A DNA stretch of 64,000 bases from Aedes albopictus (GCF_035046485.1 NC_085136.1:77455734-77519733); one strand, 5' to 3'; counted from the stretch's first letter, positions 31,481 through 43,540 are shown. The notes: generated by a model from the sequence alone, not told the origin. Numbers and translations are program-made.

Positions 31481-33724
31481 TCTCTAGTGAATTTACCCTG
31501 CTTACCATGCTACAACAAACCATCAGATAGATCATACCCTCCCGGCATTACTCTACAACAGCCACAGGTAATCCTTGCGCTTATGGCGGGTGCACAATCA
31601 TCATCATCAATCGTTCTTCGTTGGAAAAAGCGGAGTTCAGAGTTTAGGAGTTTTAGAATTGGAACATTATTAATCTTATTGGCACATTGCTGCTTCTTAG
31701 CATATTTTGTGTGATTTTCTAAGCCTATGCACCTATGTATATTGCAAACTGCACTTACTAATTAACACACATTGCGCTTGCACAGCTAATTCTCTTGCAC
31801 TCATCTATAAAGTAAGCGAAAGGAGATAAAAAAAGTGTGAAAATAACAAAACCGAAAGAGCAACAACAACAACCCAGCTGTGAAAGAAGTGAGGTGAGAA
31901 TGCACATGATAATGAATGCATCGGGCCGCGGGCTGCAGGCCACACTCGTGGAAAAATACCGATGATGCACCAAAAACAAAAGATTGTGCATTATATATTC
32001 AAACGCTTGTATGAGCTGCACATCAGCGCATATGGAATGGATGCAGCAGCAGCAGCACAATCTGCCACACTGAAGACCAGGCAGAAAAAAATGCGAACGA
32101 TAAGCAAATCGATAAAGGCTAATCGTATTTTGCATAACCAATCGCTGACTGGACTGGACTGACAAACGATTCGGCGGAGGCTAATTTTATGTGATGCAGC
32201 AGCATCCAAAAAAAAGAGCATTCGCTATTTTTGTTTGCTCTATGAATGAAAATGGAAATGTGTGTGCTTGCAGATGGAACAAATGATCCAAAATTGCTAC
32301 TAATAGAGGTGCGGTACGATGATCAGACTTGAATTACCGAGTGTTTTTCGGCATGTTTGGTATAGATATTTCATTAAAGTTTTATAATTTGGATGATGCA
32401 AAGCCTTTCAGTACTTTCAGTATCAAAGGAATCACTTTCACGGAATCCGGTCAATTCGTAAGCTTCGCTGAGAATATGGGAATTGTTTGCTTAAGAGATT
32501 GAAATGCTTCTTTGCTAAATTATTATTGAAATGAATTGTTTATTGAGAAACAGACCAGGTGGGGCTGAAAATCTCTATAATAAAGATATAATAATAACCA
32601 TTATACGCAAAGGTAAATATTCTAAAATAGTATAAAAACTCACATCTTAATCAACTTTCCCATCTCCCTTGTTGCTGCTTTTCCTACTTTTTACATACCA
32701 ATCAAAGCGGGAAGTTAACCACCACCACCGGTCCATACCAGGGCGCAGCTTTCAGGAAGCACCAAATTGCAAGAAAGTTGCTCTGTTTATCGGTAGGCCA
32801 AGAAGCAGCAGCAAAAACCATATACATTCCTCTAATCAACTAACTGGCTTTCTGGCTATTTCACTCGCCAGCCAAGACGCGTGCGTGCCGTGCCATGCCG
32901 TACACTGTCTATCTATTCATCCGCGGGAGGAAGATGACTTGGCTTGGCTTCCATTCATCTAAATTGCTGCACTCGATACAATCAGCTACCCGAGCAAGGG
33001 GAAATAATCGCAAAATTGAAAAAAAAAAGTTTTTGAAAAATTTTCTTTAACCTTTCGAGAGTTGGATCTTTTAAGCTATATTAAAATCAGTTGAAATATA
33101 TTTTTGAAGCTTTTTGGAAAAGAATAAAAGCTCAGAGTTTAAAAGACATGAAAACTTCCACTACCGGCTACGCGCATTTCCTTCAACACAAGAAAGGGCA
33201 TGATAATGATAGGAAAACTTGTTTCCAATTTAATGCACTGCTTAGGTTATTCCTTCTTTCTCGGGACAGCCAAAGATCACCCCAAGACCAAAGTCGGTCT
33301 GTCTATGCGAAAGGGTACTCGCTTGGTGGTGCGCAGCACACGCATTTGCCTCGCCGCTTTGCCATAAAGTAAACAAGTTTTTCCCCAAGTTGAAAATTAA
33401 ATCAATCGTTCCTCTTTGGCGAGGCCCCATGAGTAGTAAATGTGCATCAATTCATAGACAGGTTTTCTCTGAATAGGTTTTCTGCAGGTATACCTAATCA
33501 CTTTTGGTTTCGTTTGCTCTCACTCTTTTTTTCGATGCATTGATTTTTTTCCTGAGGTACCAAATGGTTTTTGTGTGGCAATAACTGGGCATGACTTTGT
33601 AGCTGTATCGAATTTTGAGACTTGAACTTGTGGCTTGTTTCCGGATTTGATTCGTTGAACAATTACTGTGAAATAAATAAAGATCCACCCATTTGCACCC
33701 GCAACGTTGAACGTTATTGTTTGT
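31481..33724. other. No gene recognised; non-repetitive-looking DNA
   Basis: About 2.2 kb with a CAG triplet run near 32044 and short Q/A-biased frames. There is no splice-bounded open frame with family resemblance. If the WASp assignment at 42303 is right, this lies within its first intron and could contain regulatory sequence. Nothing here shows that directly. Confidence 0.35.
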
Positions 33725-33727
33725 GTG

Positions 33728-34185
33728 AAAGAACATTGTTATTTGTCTGTCTCAAGAGCAAACTTATGTGTCTCCGAAGGATTTTGGCCGCTGAATCCGA
33801 ATCCGCGCTCAGATTTGCTGATTTATGTTAGGTACGATATTTTCCATACAAGTCATCCTCTAAAAGTTGCATGCAAGTATTCATACTAACATAAAATGCT
33901 TAAATCTATCAAATTTGATTAGGTAAAACGAATTATTTTGCATGAGTCGTTAATTTAGATGTTAATTGACCAATAACCTTTTGATTTCTTTAAAAAAATA
34001 TTTCCAAGTTTAATGGCTTGCAGTCAAAAAAGCCCAAAATTGCATATTTTGCCCTATAAATTGAGGTATAGCTCAAAATTGTGACGTGTTGGAGCAAATC
34101 TGAGCCCAGATTCGGATTCGGCGGCCCAAAATCCTTCGGAGACACATATGTTTGCTCTTGAGACAAAAAAATGTTGCGCTGTGTT
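33728..34185. mobile_element. Inverted-repeat MITE, about 460 bp
   Basis: The left arm TGTCTCAAGAGCAAACTTAT ... GAATCCGAATCCGCGCTCAG (33752-33815) is mirrored by CTGAGCCCAGATTCGGATTC ... CATATGTTTGCTCTTGAGAC (34099-34165). The spacer is AT-rich. Exact termini and target duplication are uncertain. Confidence 0.7.
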
Positions 34186-34289
34186 ACTATTCGCATTGAT
34201 CACCAAGATCTCTACAAGGAGTCTTCCGCAACTCTAGTCACACACACGGTCACTGTTTACTTTTCGCACCGAATTACAAACTTTCGATA

Positions 34290-34400
34290 AGGAACTTCTT
34301 ATGAGTTGCCGTTCGGCAATATGCAAATATCTGGGTTCAAAAGAACCATGGGCTCAGAAAAGGGTCTGTACCAGTTACTCTCGGGATGAAGAGCTTAATA
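34290..34400 (-). mobile_element. SINE body fragment related to 2700-3005
   Basis: TATGAGTTGCCGTTCGGCAA, followed by ATCTGGGTTC and CTCAGAAAAGGGTCTG, parallels the element at 2814-2885. The tRNA-like head is not present. Confidence 0.5.
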
Positions 34401-34442
34401 AAAGTTTTTGTATAAAAACATGTCTAAAACTATTGATCCTTC

Positions 34443-35572
34443 ACACGGAAACAAATCTGATCCAGAAATCATGATTTACAAATAATGAAACAAGAAAAGA
34501 TATCAGATCATAATATCATGATCTTAAATCACGATTTCATGATTTGAGTTACCACTTTCATGATTCAGAGCAACCATTTTCATGAACTCGAAATGATGGA
34601 CATTGCAAGTGTTACGTTTGCGGCGCACCTTCCACCTGGGTGCTTAGCAACGCTTGTGTTTGGCAGATAGCAGAACTCTAAACAGAATTTTGTCTTTTTG
34701 CTGTGCGTCGTCGTTCCCAGTGCTTGTGGGGTCTGAAAAGTGATTTTTCCGCAGGAATTCGGACGTACCATACCACCAGTTGGATGCTTGGCCTTCCAGT
34801 TTTTGTACCGCGAGTCGTCGTTTGCGTATTCGCGAATGAAGAAAAGTCATTGAGTGTGCTCTAACCTTGGCTCCAACTGGAAATGAGAGCATGCCAACTG
34901 CCAGTGTAGCGCGTGCACTTGAATATTGTTTTGTGTGTTTGGGATACTATGGTCCATTCAGTCTATTACACTCTTGAAAAAATTCTAGTTGTTTGTCGTA
35001 GATTTTCAAACTTTCGATAGTATGCGTTATGTTGGTGTCTTCTACCATTCAATTATACTCCAATCAAGTGTAGTTTAGCAACATCTCTGTATGTTTGGTC
35101 TAGTAGTTATGTTTATTATGTTAGTTATTGATGGTTAGTGCACTTATGTGTTATTTGTCGTATTGATCTCTATGAAAACTAATAATTTTCGTTCAAAATG
35201 TCAAGACCAATTGGCATAATCATGCGTATTTGTATTGATCATCCGTGACCTTTGAATTTGAACTATGGGCCTTAACTTCTTTCCAAAAATATGTGGAATT
35301 ACTTGAAAATTTAAATAAGAACATGATTTCATGCTCCTAGCAAACCAACCAGAATAATAAATGATGCGCACCCAAAATCATGATTTCAGATCCCAAAAAC
35401 ATGATTCAGTTCCATCATCCTTTCAAAAATATAACGCTTCGGTGGTGTTACGGGAATATAAATCATGACATCATGATCTGGAATCATGGTGTATTTACAT
35501 AAACTGAAAATACACTAGGCTCCTGAAATCATGAATCAAAATCATGATTTTAGGAGCAGATTTTTACCCGTG
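34443..35572. mobile_element. Large MITE with AATCATGATTT-rich ends
   Basis: The left end ACACGGAAACAAATCTGATC matches, complemented, CCACGGGTAAAAATCTGCTC on the right. Both are followed by copies of AATCATGATTT, which recur through both subterminal regions. A minus-strand 82-codon frame (34644-34892) in the centre has no recognisable motif and may be captured or former coding DNA. Confidence 0.65.
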
Positions 35573-36376
35573 GCAGAAAAATGGTCACTCTGAGTTATAC
35601 CCTTGGTTCTACCGCAAAAGTCAAATACTTACCGCATGAAAATTATTAAATAATTGGAACAGAAGGCCAAATCAGAGTAGGTTTGCTTGCAGAGTGAGAT
35701 GCTCTGAAAAGCAACAACAAACAATGATAATCGATGTCATGCTTTATTACACCAACGAACCTAACCTCAAAATGACTGACAACTCGCAGGTCATATTGAC
35801 AAATGTAACATGAGCATGAAAAGGACGGCAACGAGATCGATAAAGTAGAATATATGATCAGTGGTTTTCGTGCATGTGTGTGGTCTGTCAAAATGACCTG
35901 AGAAGTGTCAAACATTTTCATGGCTAGCTTTGTTGGTGTAATGTAGAATGTCCAAAACATCCTGAGACGATTGACAGTTGCGGTAGCTTTTCAAGCTTTT
36001 CGGCAGTTTGTTATTTGGCACGAACAGTAAACAGTGACCGATCAGGGCAGCAACTGTGATAGTTCCTTTAAAGATTTTGTTTGTAGATTTGTGAAGATCA
36101 TCTGTATGGAATTTAAGTTGTGAAAAAAACTGCCTAAAACAAGAGTTATCTATCCTTCGACATTCTTGAAAATTACTCGCTTTTTAGTCAAAATTGATCT
36201 TAAATTATAGTAGGTTGCGCACGTCAGCGATGCGATTGTATGATTTGGTAAGCCTAAGACCAATGATTTCGATTGGTGTAAGATTGACTTTGCGAAAACA
36301 TGCGAGTAAAAGGTTTTGACTGGCTTTTGTTCAACAACGCACCACTCTGCATCTTTCGTCGTTTCGATGCCGTGTT
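35573..36376. other. No gene recognised
   Basis: Unassigned sequence. A minus-strand frame at 35646-35960 lacks motifs. Confidence 0.35.
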
Positions 36377-36503
36377 CTTCTTCTTCTTCTTCTTTATGGC
36401 TCGACGTTCGCATTGGAACTAGGCCTGCCTCGCTTCAACTTAGTGTTCTTAATTGCACTTCCACAGTTATTAATTGAAGGGCTTTCTTTGCCTGCCATTG
36501 CTT
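36377..36503 (-). mobile_element. Feilai-like SINE, tail half of a split copy
   Basis: On the plus strand: a TTC triplet run, ATGGCTCGACGTTCGCATTG, then GGCCTGCCTCGCTTCAACTT, breaking off inside GGGCTTTCTTTGCCTGCCAT. This equals the tail half of the complete copy at 43285-43540. The head half lies at 37760-37925. Confidence 0.8.
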
Positions 36504-37759
36504 GGGTGAGAGGAATCGAAGTAGGCTTCGCCGCGACCGCACGCGTCTTGCTTTACTTTTCACGTTTTTTTTTTCCGCGTTCCCGTTTTATGTGATTAGG
36601 AAGAAAAAGTTTGACTGGTGCTACGCCTTCCGGAAGCAGAACGCGAGTGATTCACGGAGTTCGCTGGATGTAACCTCCGCAATTTATCGCCACTAACATT
36701 ACAATTATAATTTGCGTTTTCGTGTTCCTCGTTTCCGCGGATTCGATGGTGATTTTGCTTGCGCTACGCCACCCAGATTACTTGTTTTTCACGGATGGCA
36801 AACGTAAAAAGTGAAATAGCAAAAACTGAATGTGTAAACCGACCGAAAAGTTTAGAAAAATAAGTGTCACCGCAGTGAAACCAAGTGAAATTTACAAGGA
36901 AAAAGTTGAAACCGCGCCGGGAAGCGCATTTTTCACTTGCGCGATCATCGGCTGTGCGGGTGTGCGGGAGTGATCGGTGGCGGTGGGTGGTAGCAGTTTC
37001 ATCAATAATTCGTAGGGCTCAGTTTTCCGTCGAATGTTTTCATATGTTGTGAGGCGCGTCTCTCGTGAATTGCCTCCCCCTTCCGCTTCTTGCTGTAGAG
37101 TTCGTTAGAGGTCAAGAACACGGCGACGATTCACGAGTGAGTGATGAAGCGGCGTATTGTTCCAATGATGACTGACTGCGTGCGCGACGGTGGTGAAACG
37201 AGGAGAAAACCTGACTACGCTGTAATTACGTTCCCCTTAACACCGAGCAACAGCAGTTTCCAGATAAATCGGTGAGACCGTTTCAAACTACATCTTCTTT
37301 TTTCCTTTAAGGGGGCATTCATGAACTTCGAAAACTAATTTTTAATTACGCAACGTTTCCCTCGCACCCAGTTTCTTTCATTTCAGAGAGCGAGTAAAGG
37401 CGCTTAAGCCTAGGCATAAGGGCCAGGACACGGACCAAATACCTGTGTTCCATCCCAGGAAGCGAAGGGCCAAGGGGTGACATTAACCTTCTTAGCATCG
37501 TCACCCCCATCGATTTCCACTTATTTTGCTTTCTCAAAAGCTGAGTGGTTGGTACGAGATGTCCCCACTTGATGGCTTTATTATAAAAACAATAACGCTG
37601 CACAGTAGGCCTGGCCGATTTAATGCTTGTAATGCATTTCCAATGTACTGCAAACATTAATAATGACAAGAAAAATGGTAGAATTAGTCGATTCTACCAT
37701 TTTCCAGGATTCTTTCAATGAATGGCTGTGTATGTGTAGACTAGACTAGACTAGACTAG
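36504..37759. other. 1.26-kb insert between the SINE halves
   Basis: It is bounded by a 23-24-base repeat of GGGCTTTCTTTGCCTGCCAT(TGC) at 36480-36502 and 37761-37783. The first part is GC-richer than its surroundings (36503-37260) and looks like unique DNA. The right end has (GACTA)n at about 37739-37759. It may be a retroposed or transposed segment with a long target duplication. I recognise no coding region. Confidence 0.5.
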
Positions 37760-37925
37760 AAGGGCTTTCTTTGCCTGCCATTGCATAAATTTGTACATTG
37801 TGTGGCAAGTACAATGATACACTATGCCCAGGGATTCGAGAAAATTCTCCCGACTGGAACGGGAATCGAACCCGCCGTCTCCGGATTGGCGATCCATAGC
37901 CTTAACCACTAGGCTAACTGGAGGC
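37760..37925 (-). mobile_element. Feilai-like SINE, tRNA head half of a split copy
   Basis: The minus strand reads GTTAGCCTAGTGGTTAAGGC (A box), ATCGCCAAT anticodon region, and GGCGGGTTCGATTCCCG (B box), then the conserved non-tRNA body. Together with 36377-36503 it makes one whole SINE with a 24-base overlap. Confidence 0.8.
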
Positions 37926-38309
37926 TGTGTACGAAGGGAAAAACAAATTTTGGAGGATTAACGCACGCTGGTTCTCGGTAAATCTTTCGATTCTCCGGTT
38001 TATCTTTCGTTCCACGACTGGAAACTCAGCGAGTTATGTGAACTAGTAAGCATTCGATATGGGTTAAACGACATTCTTAGGGTAGGCTATGTATCAAAAT
38101 TTTGTAAATTGAAAATTTTGTACCACTTAAAATTGATTTTAAGAAATTGCTTTTACGAAATAAGCTTCGTTGGCAAATCGACCACGGTAGCATTGATGTC
38201 ACATCATAGTTACAAGAACTAGGAGGATGTCTTCTACACTTTTGCATTGTTCATACTGGCATAGCCTAAACTAAACTGTTGGTATGACTGACAATTTTGG
38301 TTTTCAATT
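37926..38309. other. No gene recognised
   Basis: AT-rich unassigned DNA between the SINE and the array. Confidence 0.4.
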
Positions 38310-39790
38310 TCAATCATGCTGAGGCGCACCAAGAGTTCCAGGAGGTATGAAGAAGTCCTACTGGCGTTTCAGGAGAATTCCAAGGGCGTTCTAGAGAGCC
38401 CTACGTGGTTTAAGGGGGTTTCATGGGTGTCCCATGAAGGTTTCATAAGGTTTCCATGCGGTTTCAGGGGGTTTCAGAGAGTAATGTGGTTTTAAGGGGG
38501 TCCCATTCCAGTGGCGTTTCAGAAGGTTTCATTCGTTCCAGAGGTATTCTAAGGAGTTTCAGAAGCGTTCCACGGGTCTTGAAGTGGTATTATGGGGCGT
38601 TCCAGGGGTTTTTATTGTGCATTCCATAGAGATTTATGCGTTCAAGGGGTTTCAGGAGGTTTAAGAGGTGTCCCACTGTCCCAAGTATGTTTCAAGAGGT
38701 TTCAGGGGCATTCCTTGGGATTTCGTAGGCATTCCACGAGGTTCAACGAGTTTTAGAGGCTTTCCATGGGACAATAGATGGTTTCAAGGGTGTCCCATGG
38801 TGTTCCAGCAGGTTTCTAAGACATTCAGGAGTATTTCGGATTATTCTAGCAGATTTCAGGGAGTTTCAGTAGCGTTCCTGGCGGTTTTAAAAGGTTCTAG
38901 GGGCGTTTCAAGGAGTTTCTGGGCACCCCAAAGGCTTCGCAGTAGGTTTGAAGGACGTTCCAGGTTGTTTCAGCGGGTTGTAGGAGCGATCGAGAGGTTT
39001 TCATGGGTTTTCAGGAGCGTTCCAGTGAGTTTTGTTGGACTTCAGGAGGTCCCAGAGGCGATCCATAGAGTTTCAGGGACGCTACTGAGTGTTGCAACGG
39101 GTGTCATGAGCGTTTTAGGATCCTCAAGGGGTTTCAGAGGCGTTCTAGGAAATATCAGAGGTGTTTTAGGTGGCTTTAGTATCGTTCCATGGGGTTTCAG
39201 GGACGTCCCAGATCGTTCCAGCAGTTTCGAGGGTGTTTGACGAGCATTCCAGGGGGTTTCAAGAGGTTTTGGGGGCATTCAGTGAGATTTCAGGTGTCCC
39301 AGGCGCATTCCATAGGGTTTGGGGGTGTTTCAATGGGTTTCAGGGACGTTCCAGGGTGTGTTAGCGGATTTCAGGAGCGCTAATGAGTTTAAAATGGGTT
39401 TCTGGGGTGTTCCAGAGGTTTCCGGGCGTGTCATGGGGTTGTAAGGGATTTCAGATGTGTTCTATCAGGCTTTAGGGAATTTCAGAGGCGTTCCAAGGGG
39501 TTTCAGGAGCATTCCTATGAGTTTCAGGGGATTTCCAGGAGGTTTCAGGGGATCCCAGGGGCATTCGATGGGTTTACAGGGACGTTTCAGGGTGTTTCAG
39601 CGGATGTCATTGGATTTCAGGTGCATTCCAGAGGATATATCCTTGATATTCCCTGGAGCCATGAAAAGTATTGGAACTTCTCTGAAAACCCGTGAAACGT
39701 TCTTGACAGCCGTTTGAATTTCTCCTGAAGATCCCCTGAAAACCAATCCGGAGGTATCCCGAAACCCCCTGATAATCCTTCATTACTTCA
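38310..39790. repeat. GGTTTCAGGGGCGTTCCA degenerate array
   Basis: A diverged array of an approximately 18-22-base unit (GTTTCAGGGGCGTTCCAGG and variants) in plus orientation to about 39645. It ends in a short block of the complementary unit (CTGAAAACCCGTGAAACG onward). Periodic low-complexity frames result (for example 38668-39240). I see no gene. Confidence 0.85.
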
Positions 39791-40162
39791 TTGAATCTAA
39801 CCGTTCAGGTCGACTGGCAGCGACTGAGATTTCCAGTTTTTTCCAGAGGAAAATATTGAAAGCCTAAAAAAATAGTTCAAATTTTATACAATTTGTATAC
39901 TTTTCTTATATTATACAAGAATATCCACAAAAACTAAGTAAACGACTTTCAAGATTTCTGAGCGTTGTTCCTGGGATTCCTTCCAGAGTTCCATCCAGGA
40001 TTTGTCCAATGAAATATTGCGGAGTTTTTCGCAAGATTCCACCGGGAATCCTTCAGATATATTTTCCGGGATTTTCTTACAGAGAATTTCGTAAGTTATC
40101 CCAGGAGACATTCTGAGGAAAATTCCTGGAAAAAATGCATGCAAAAACTCTGGGAGCAACTT
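39791..40162. repeat. Diverged 12-mer-like array patch
   Basis: From about 39955 the sequence shows GGGATTCCTTCCAGAGTTCC-type units related to the GGAATTCC arrays, then flips to the complementary sense near 40100. 39791-39950 is ordinary AT-rich DNA. Confidence 0.6.
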
Positions 40163-40166
40163 TTAA

Positions 40167-40288
40167 CCTTCCGTTAGTTGCACGTTTGGCCACCATTGCC
40201 AGCACTACGCTAATGCTGAATACAAAAAGCGAGGTTTTTTTCAACGTGTTGTACAACATACAACAGCGCGACTACTCGAGGTCGACGG
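40167..40288. mobile_element. Short TTAA-type MITE candidate
   Basis: Starts TTAA then CCTTCCGTTAGTTGCACG, and contains TTGTACAACATACAACAGCG. It ends GGTCGACGG followed by TTGA (a one-base variant of TTAA). A related end occurs at 1205-1255. The inverted match is weak. Confidence 0.5.
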
Positions 40289-40292
40289 TTGA

Positions 40293-41060
40293 GGAAGCAT
40301 CATCCTGAATCTCGGAACAACTTCCGATGAAGGTTCCGGGGAAAGTTCTGGGAATAATCCGGAGAAAACCTTTCAAAAATAATCTCAGGTAAAACTACGA
40401 GATAAAGCTTGGTTCCAGAAAAAAAATCTTAGGAGAAAGTACAGGGTAAATTTCGAAAAACTCTGAAAAACATCCCAGGACCAACACCGGAAGCAATCTT
40501 TTAAGAGAAGTTCCAGGAGAAACTCCTAGAGAAATCTCAGGTGAAACTTCAACATAAATCTAGCGAGAATCTTGAGGAAATATCCCAGCTGAAAGTCCTG
40601 CCCTGAAAGAAAACCAGGGAGGAACTCTAGGAAACCTTAAAGAGAATATGGGATACATTCTGGTAGAAATCCCACGAAAATTTCTTTGAGCAAAACGCAG
40701 GAGAAATTCCGGGAAAAATCCAACGAGGGACTCTGGGAGCAATACCAGGAAACACTTTGAAAGAAATTCTGTAACATCCCTGTGAAAAACTCCAGGAAGA
40801 ATCTGTCGGCATTCAGGATTCCTGGAAGATGCTCAGGATGTCTCGGAAAGAATGTCGGAAAAATGTGGAAAGGAAATCGGAAGAATCTCCGATAAAAAAA
40901 AGGAATACCATGAAATACGAAGAAATCTTGTTAGAAATTATGGGAGGCATTCCAGGAGGTATTTCTAAACAAATTCCAGAAATAAATCCTGACTGTATTT
41001 CTGGAAAAATCCATGTAGCAGAATTTCTAGAAGGAATTTACAGTTTAAACCGCGTCTACA
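40293..41060. repeat. 12-mer-like array, complementary orientation
   Basis: Units such as GGAGAAACTCCTAGAGAAAT and AAATTCCAGAAATAAATCC, strongly diverged. They are in the opposite sense to the array at 26.9-31.5 kb. Confidence 0.65.
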
Positions 41061-42302
41061 TGGAATTTGCAGAACCTGATCGGAATCGTCGACTTGTCGG
41101 ACATATTTTCTAGGTCTAGGAGCCCCCTTCTAGTTCATCTAGCATGGTTATCTAGTTTCCTTGTTTTGCAAATAATCATTCAGAGGAATTTTCGGCGTAC
41201 GGCCGTTTGGCTGAATGCCATCTGGTCGAAAGGGCCTTTTGCCCGAATTATGATCAAAAAAATTTAGATAAACTCTGGATAACATTCTAGCTGCCAATAT
41301 AATCATCAAAAATATTTCTATGTTTTAATCATATGCTATTTTTTCTCGTTTTACCATTGAGGGATTAGTTAGCGTTGAAACTGTGAATATATTTGTACTT
41401 CTTTGAATCATGGGCTGTTCTTTCAAATTATACTGATATAGGAAACAGTGGCATGATCACTTACATAAGTTCGTTATTCCTTTTTTGGCCAAAAGGCGTT
41501 CGGCCAAATGACATTCGGCCAAATATGATTCAAACCGATTGCAAACTGTGAAAAACTGATGATTAGCACAATTTATTTTGTTCCACTCAAATAAAATTTG
41601 CGTCGAATACAAATTTCTCACGAAAAGCAAAAAAAAAACAAACAAGGCCAGCTTTATAAGCCTTGACCAAATGTGACTGACAAGCATAAAATAGAGGATT
41701 ATTTTTGCGAACATAAATGTTTTGGGAAGCACCGTACGGTCATACGTAGGGCGTCTTGCACTAAGTAGGAAACCTGCTGGAGATACCGAAAGCCCTGGTT
41801 CGAAATGAAATCTTATCTTGGAAATCGATAAGATACACATGGTCGAAGAGTGGGGTTCACGGACAAAATGCAATCGATCAATATCGCCAGTCGGTTTCCG
41901 ACTTCTCATCGAAATTTTATTCAACGAAGACAAGAAAACAGCAAATCAATTTTAATCTTAGGCTTAAAATTCAATGTACCTACGTATGAGTTGAGCTTTT
42001 AATTTAAAGTTATTGGCAAAGACATAAAAAATGAAAATAAAAAGGAAATAATAAATAAAACTAGCCTCTAACGAAATCTAAGTAATTCCCGCTAACGTTA
42101 TCAATTGAGTATGATTCACTTCGTAAAAATCCCTTCGTGTTACAATGTCCACATCAAGCAACCCATATCAATTAAACCATTTTCAGACGTCTACGCTCCA
42201 ACAATGCATTTGCAATGCATTGTTGATGATATCTCACTCGCTCCAGAAATAATAATCATCAATGAAACAACAAAAACAACAAATTCTCCAACGCGTACTC
42301 AC
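41061..42302. other. Intron candidate with TTCGGCC repeats
   Basis: GGCCGTTTGGCTGAATGCCA near 41201 and, oppositely oriented, AAGGCGTTCGGCCAAATGAC near 41492 form an inverted pair of a low-complexity GGCC-AATG repeat. The remainder is AT-rich. A 158-codon minus frame over this DNA looks accidental. If the exon at 42303 is real, this is its intron start. Confidence 0.5.
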
Positions 42303-42419
42303 CTGACACCGTTTCCCCAGCAGATCGAAGAGCTGCTCATTCTCGTCGTTGGTCAACAGCTGGCTGGGCCGGTTGGCCTTACTGGCCTTATCCACCTCTG
42401 TCGAGGCCTGTTCCTTCAT
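42303..42419 (-). CDS. WASp: WASp-like first coding exon (39 codons), start of WH1 domain
   Basis: The exon opens with ATG at 42419-42417 and runs 39 codons in phase 0 to CAG, then GTGAGT, a consensus splice donor (complement of 42302-42297). Residues 17-38 contain RPSQLLTNDENEQLFDLLGK. This matches the N-terminal WH1 lead-in of WASp/N-WASP, where the family has L-L-T-x-x-E-N-x-x-L/V-F-x-x-L-G-x-x-C. WASp is a cytoplasmic activator of Arp2/3-driven actin branching, and its WH1 domain binds WIP/Verprolin partners. Codon choice is GC-rich and unlike the surrounding AT-rich repeats, as expected for a genuine exon. No continuation with the following V-V-Q-L-Y block was found to the left. The intron is therefore probably very long, or the next exon is outside the window. 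Confidence 0.72.
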
Positions 42420-42629
42420 GTTGTGCCTGGTAGCAGTACCAGAATCACCCGATCACCACTACCACGAAGAACACTGAGGTTGTCCCCCCTTGAGTCCGCT
42501 TTGAACACTATTTGCCACTGCACTACTGTGTGTCGGTCGTCGTCACTTGTGTTTTCGAATTTCACCAATCTTCTTCCGAGAATTAACGTACAACACTGGA
42601 TCACTGACTCCTCAACTCTCTCACTCACC
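42420..42629 (-). promoter_or_regulatory. Probable WASp 5'UTR and initiator region
   Basis: The minus-strand sequence upstream of the ATG is GC-balanced and open in one frame for 80 codons without family resemblance, as 5'UTR often is. TCAGTG near 42607-42602 fits the insect initiator consensus. At 42631-42623 the minus strand reads CAG then GTGAGT, an alternative donor that could end a noncoding exon. No TATA box or DPE is evident. Assignment is by position only. Confidence 0.35.
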
Positions 42630-43270
42630 TGCTTGCTTGCAGGTCGGATCAGTTTCACTCAATCTAGATTTTCTTCACTGGGATGAGAAGATACAGTATT
42701 GGTCAACATTTTTGTAATTTTATATATTTTTTAAATTATCATACATAAAACGAGCTTACCAATTAGTGTTAACTGTTGTTGTCGCACCCAACGTTATAAT
42801 ATGGCGACTTTATATAGTATGACGTTGATTGAAAGATGCACACCATTATTCAATTATTCATGTTGTATGGGAACGGAACCCATCTTCAGCACATGTGCAT
42901 TTTTTAGCCAAAATGACTAGAAGAGGTTCTCAAAACAATTATAAAATCGAAATAAAAGATATAAGGTTTTATGACGGTTGTCAAAACCTCTACAAGATTA
43001 ATTGGTCATAGAAATGTAACTTGGATAGTGCTCCCATTTTCGTCCTATCGAAAATAAAGCTAATAAGCTCTCAAGAGTCGCTCAATCCGAAATGTTTCCT
43101 TTTATAATTATTTTGTAATTCCGGCTGGTAGAAAAATCTATCAAATAGCATATTTAGCTAGTTTGTTTGAGATACAAGGTAAAACATCAGGAATAACATC
43201 AACATATAGTATAGAGAAGTTCTTAATAATATCTCGTCATGATATTACAAGATCTAAACAATATCAGACC
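42630..43270. other. Upstream flank, no gene recognised
   Basis: AT-rich DNA upstream of the WASp-like exon. It would contain proximal regulatory sequence if the promoter call is right. No motif cluster is visible. Confidence 0.35.
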
Positions 43271-43284
43271 AGATTTGCCGGCTT

Positions 43285-43540
43285 CTTCTTCTTCTTTTAT
43301 GGCTCGACGTCCCCACTGGGACTTGGCCTGCCTCGCTTCAACTTAGTGTTCTTTGAGCACTTCCACAGTTATTAATTGAAGGGCTTTCTTTGCCTGCCAT
43401 TGCATGAATTTGTATATTGTGAGGCAAGTACAACGATACACTATGCCCAGGGAGTCGAGAAAATTTTCCCGACCGGAACGGGAATCGAACCCGCCGTCTT
43501 AGGATTGGCGATCCATAGCCTTAATCACTAGGCTAACTGG
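43285..43540 (-). mobile_element. Feilai-like SINE, full length with 14-bp target duplication
   Basis: A perfect duplication AGATTTGCCGGCTT flanks it (43271-43284 and 43541-43554). The minus strand has a tRNA-like head: TCCAGTTAGCCTAGTG A box region, GCGGGTTCGATTCCCG B box. The conserved body follows (TCTCGACTCCCTGGGCATAG and GCAATGGCAGGCAAAGAAAG), then a GAA triplet tail. Head-body-triplet organisation matches the Aedes Feilai family as I recall it. It needs LINE machinery in trans. The perfect duplication suggests a young copy. Confidence 0.88.

Noticed and set aside
38668..39240. 190-codon plus-strand frame
   Set aside because: Periodicity artefact of the GTTTCAGG array; residues simply restate the repeat unit.
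41457..41933. 158-codon minus-strand frame
   Set aside because: It runs over GGCC-AATG low-complexity repeats. The hydrophobic stretch comes from a poly(A) complement.
42105..42686. 193-codon plus-strand frame over the WASp-like exon
   Set aside because: It is antisense to a better-supported exon with a splice donor and known-family residues. The plus frame has no recognisable domain.
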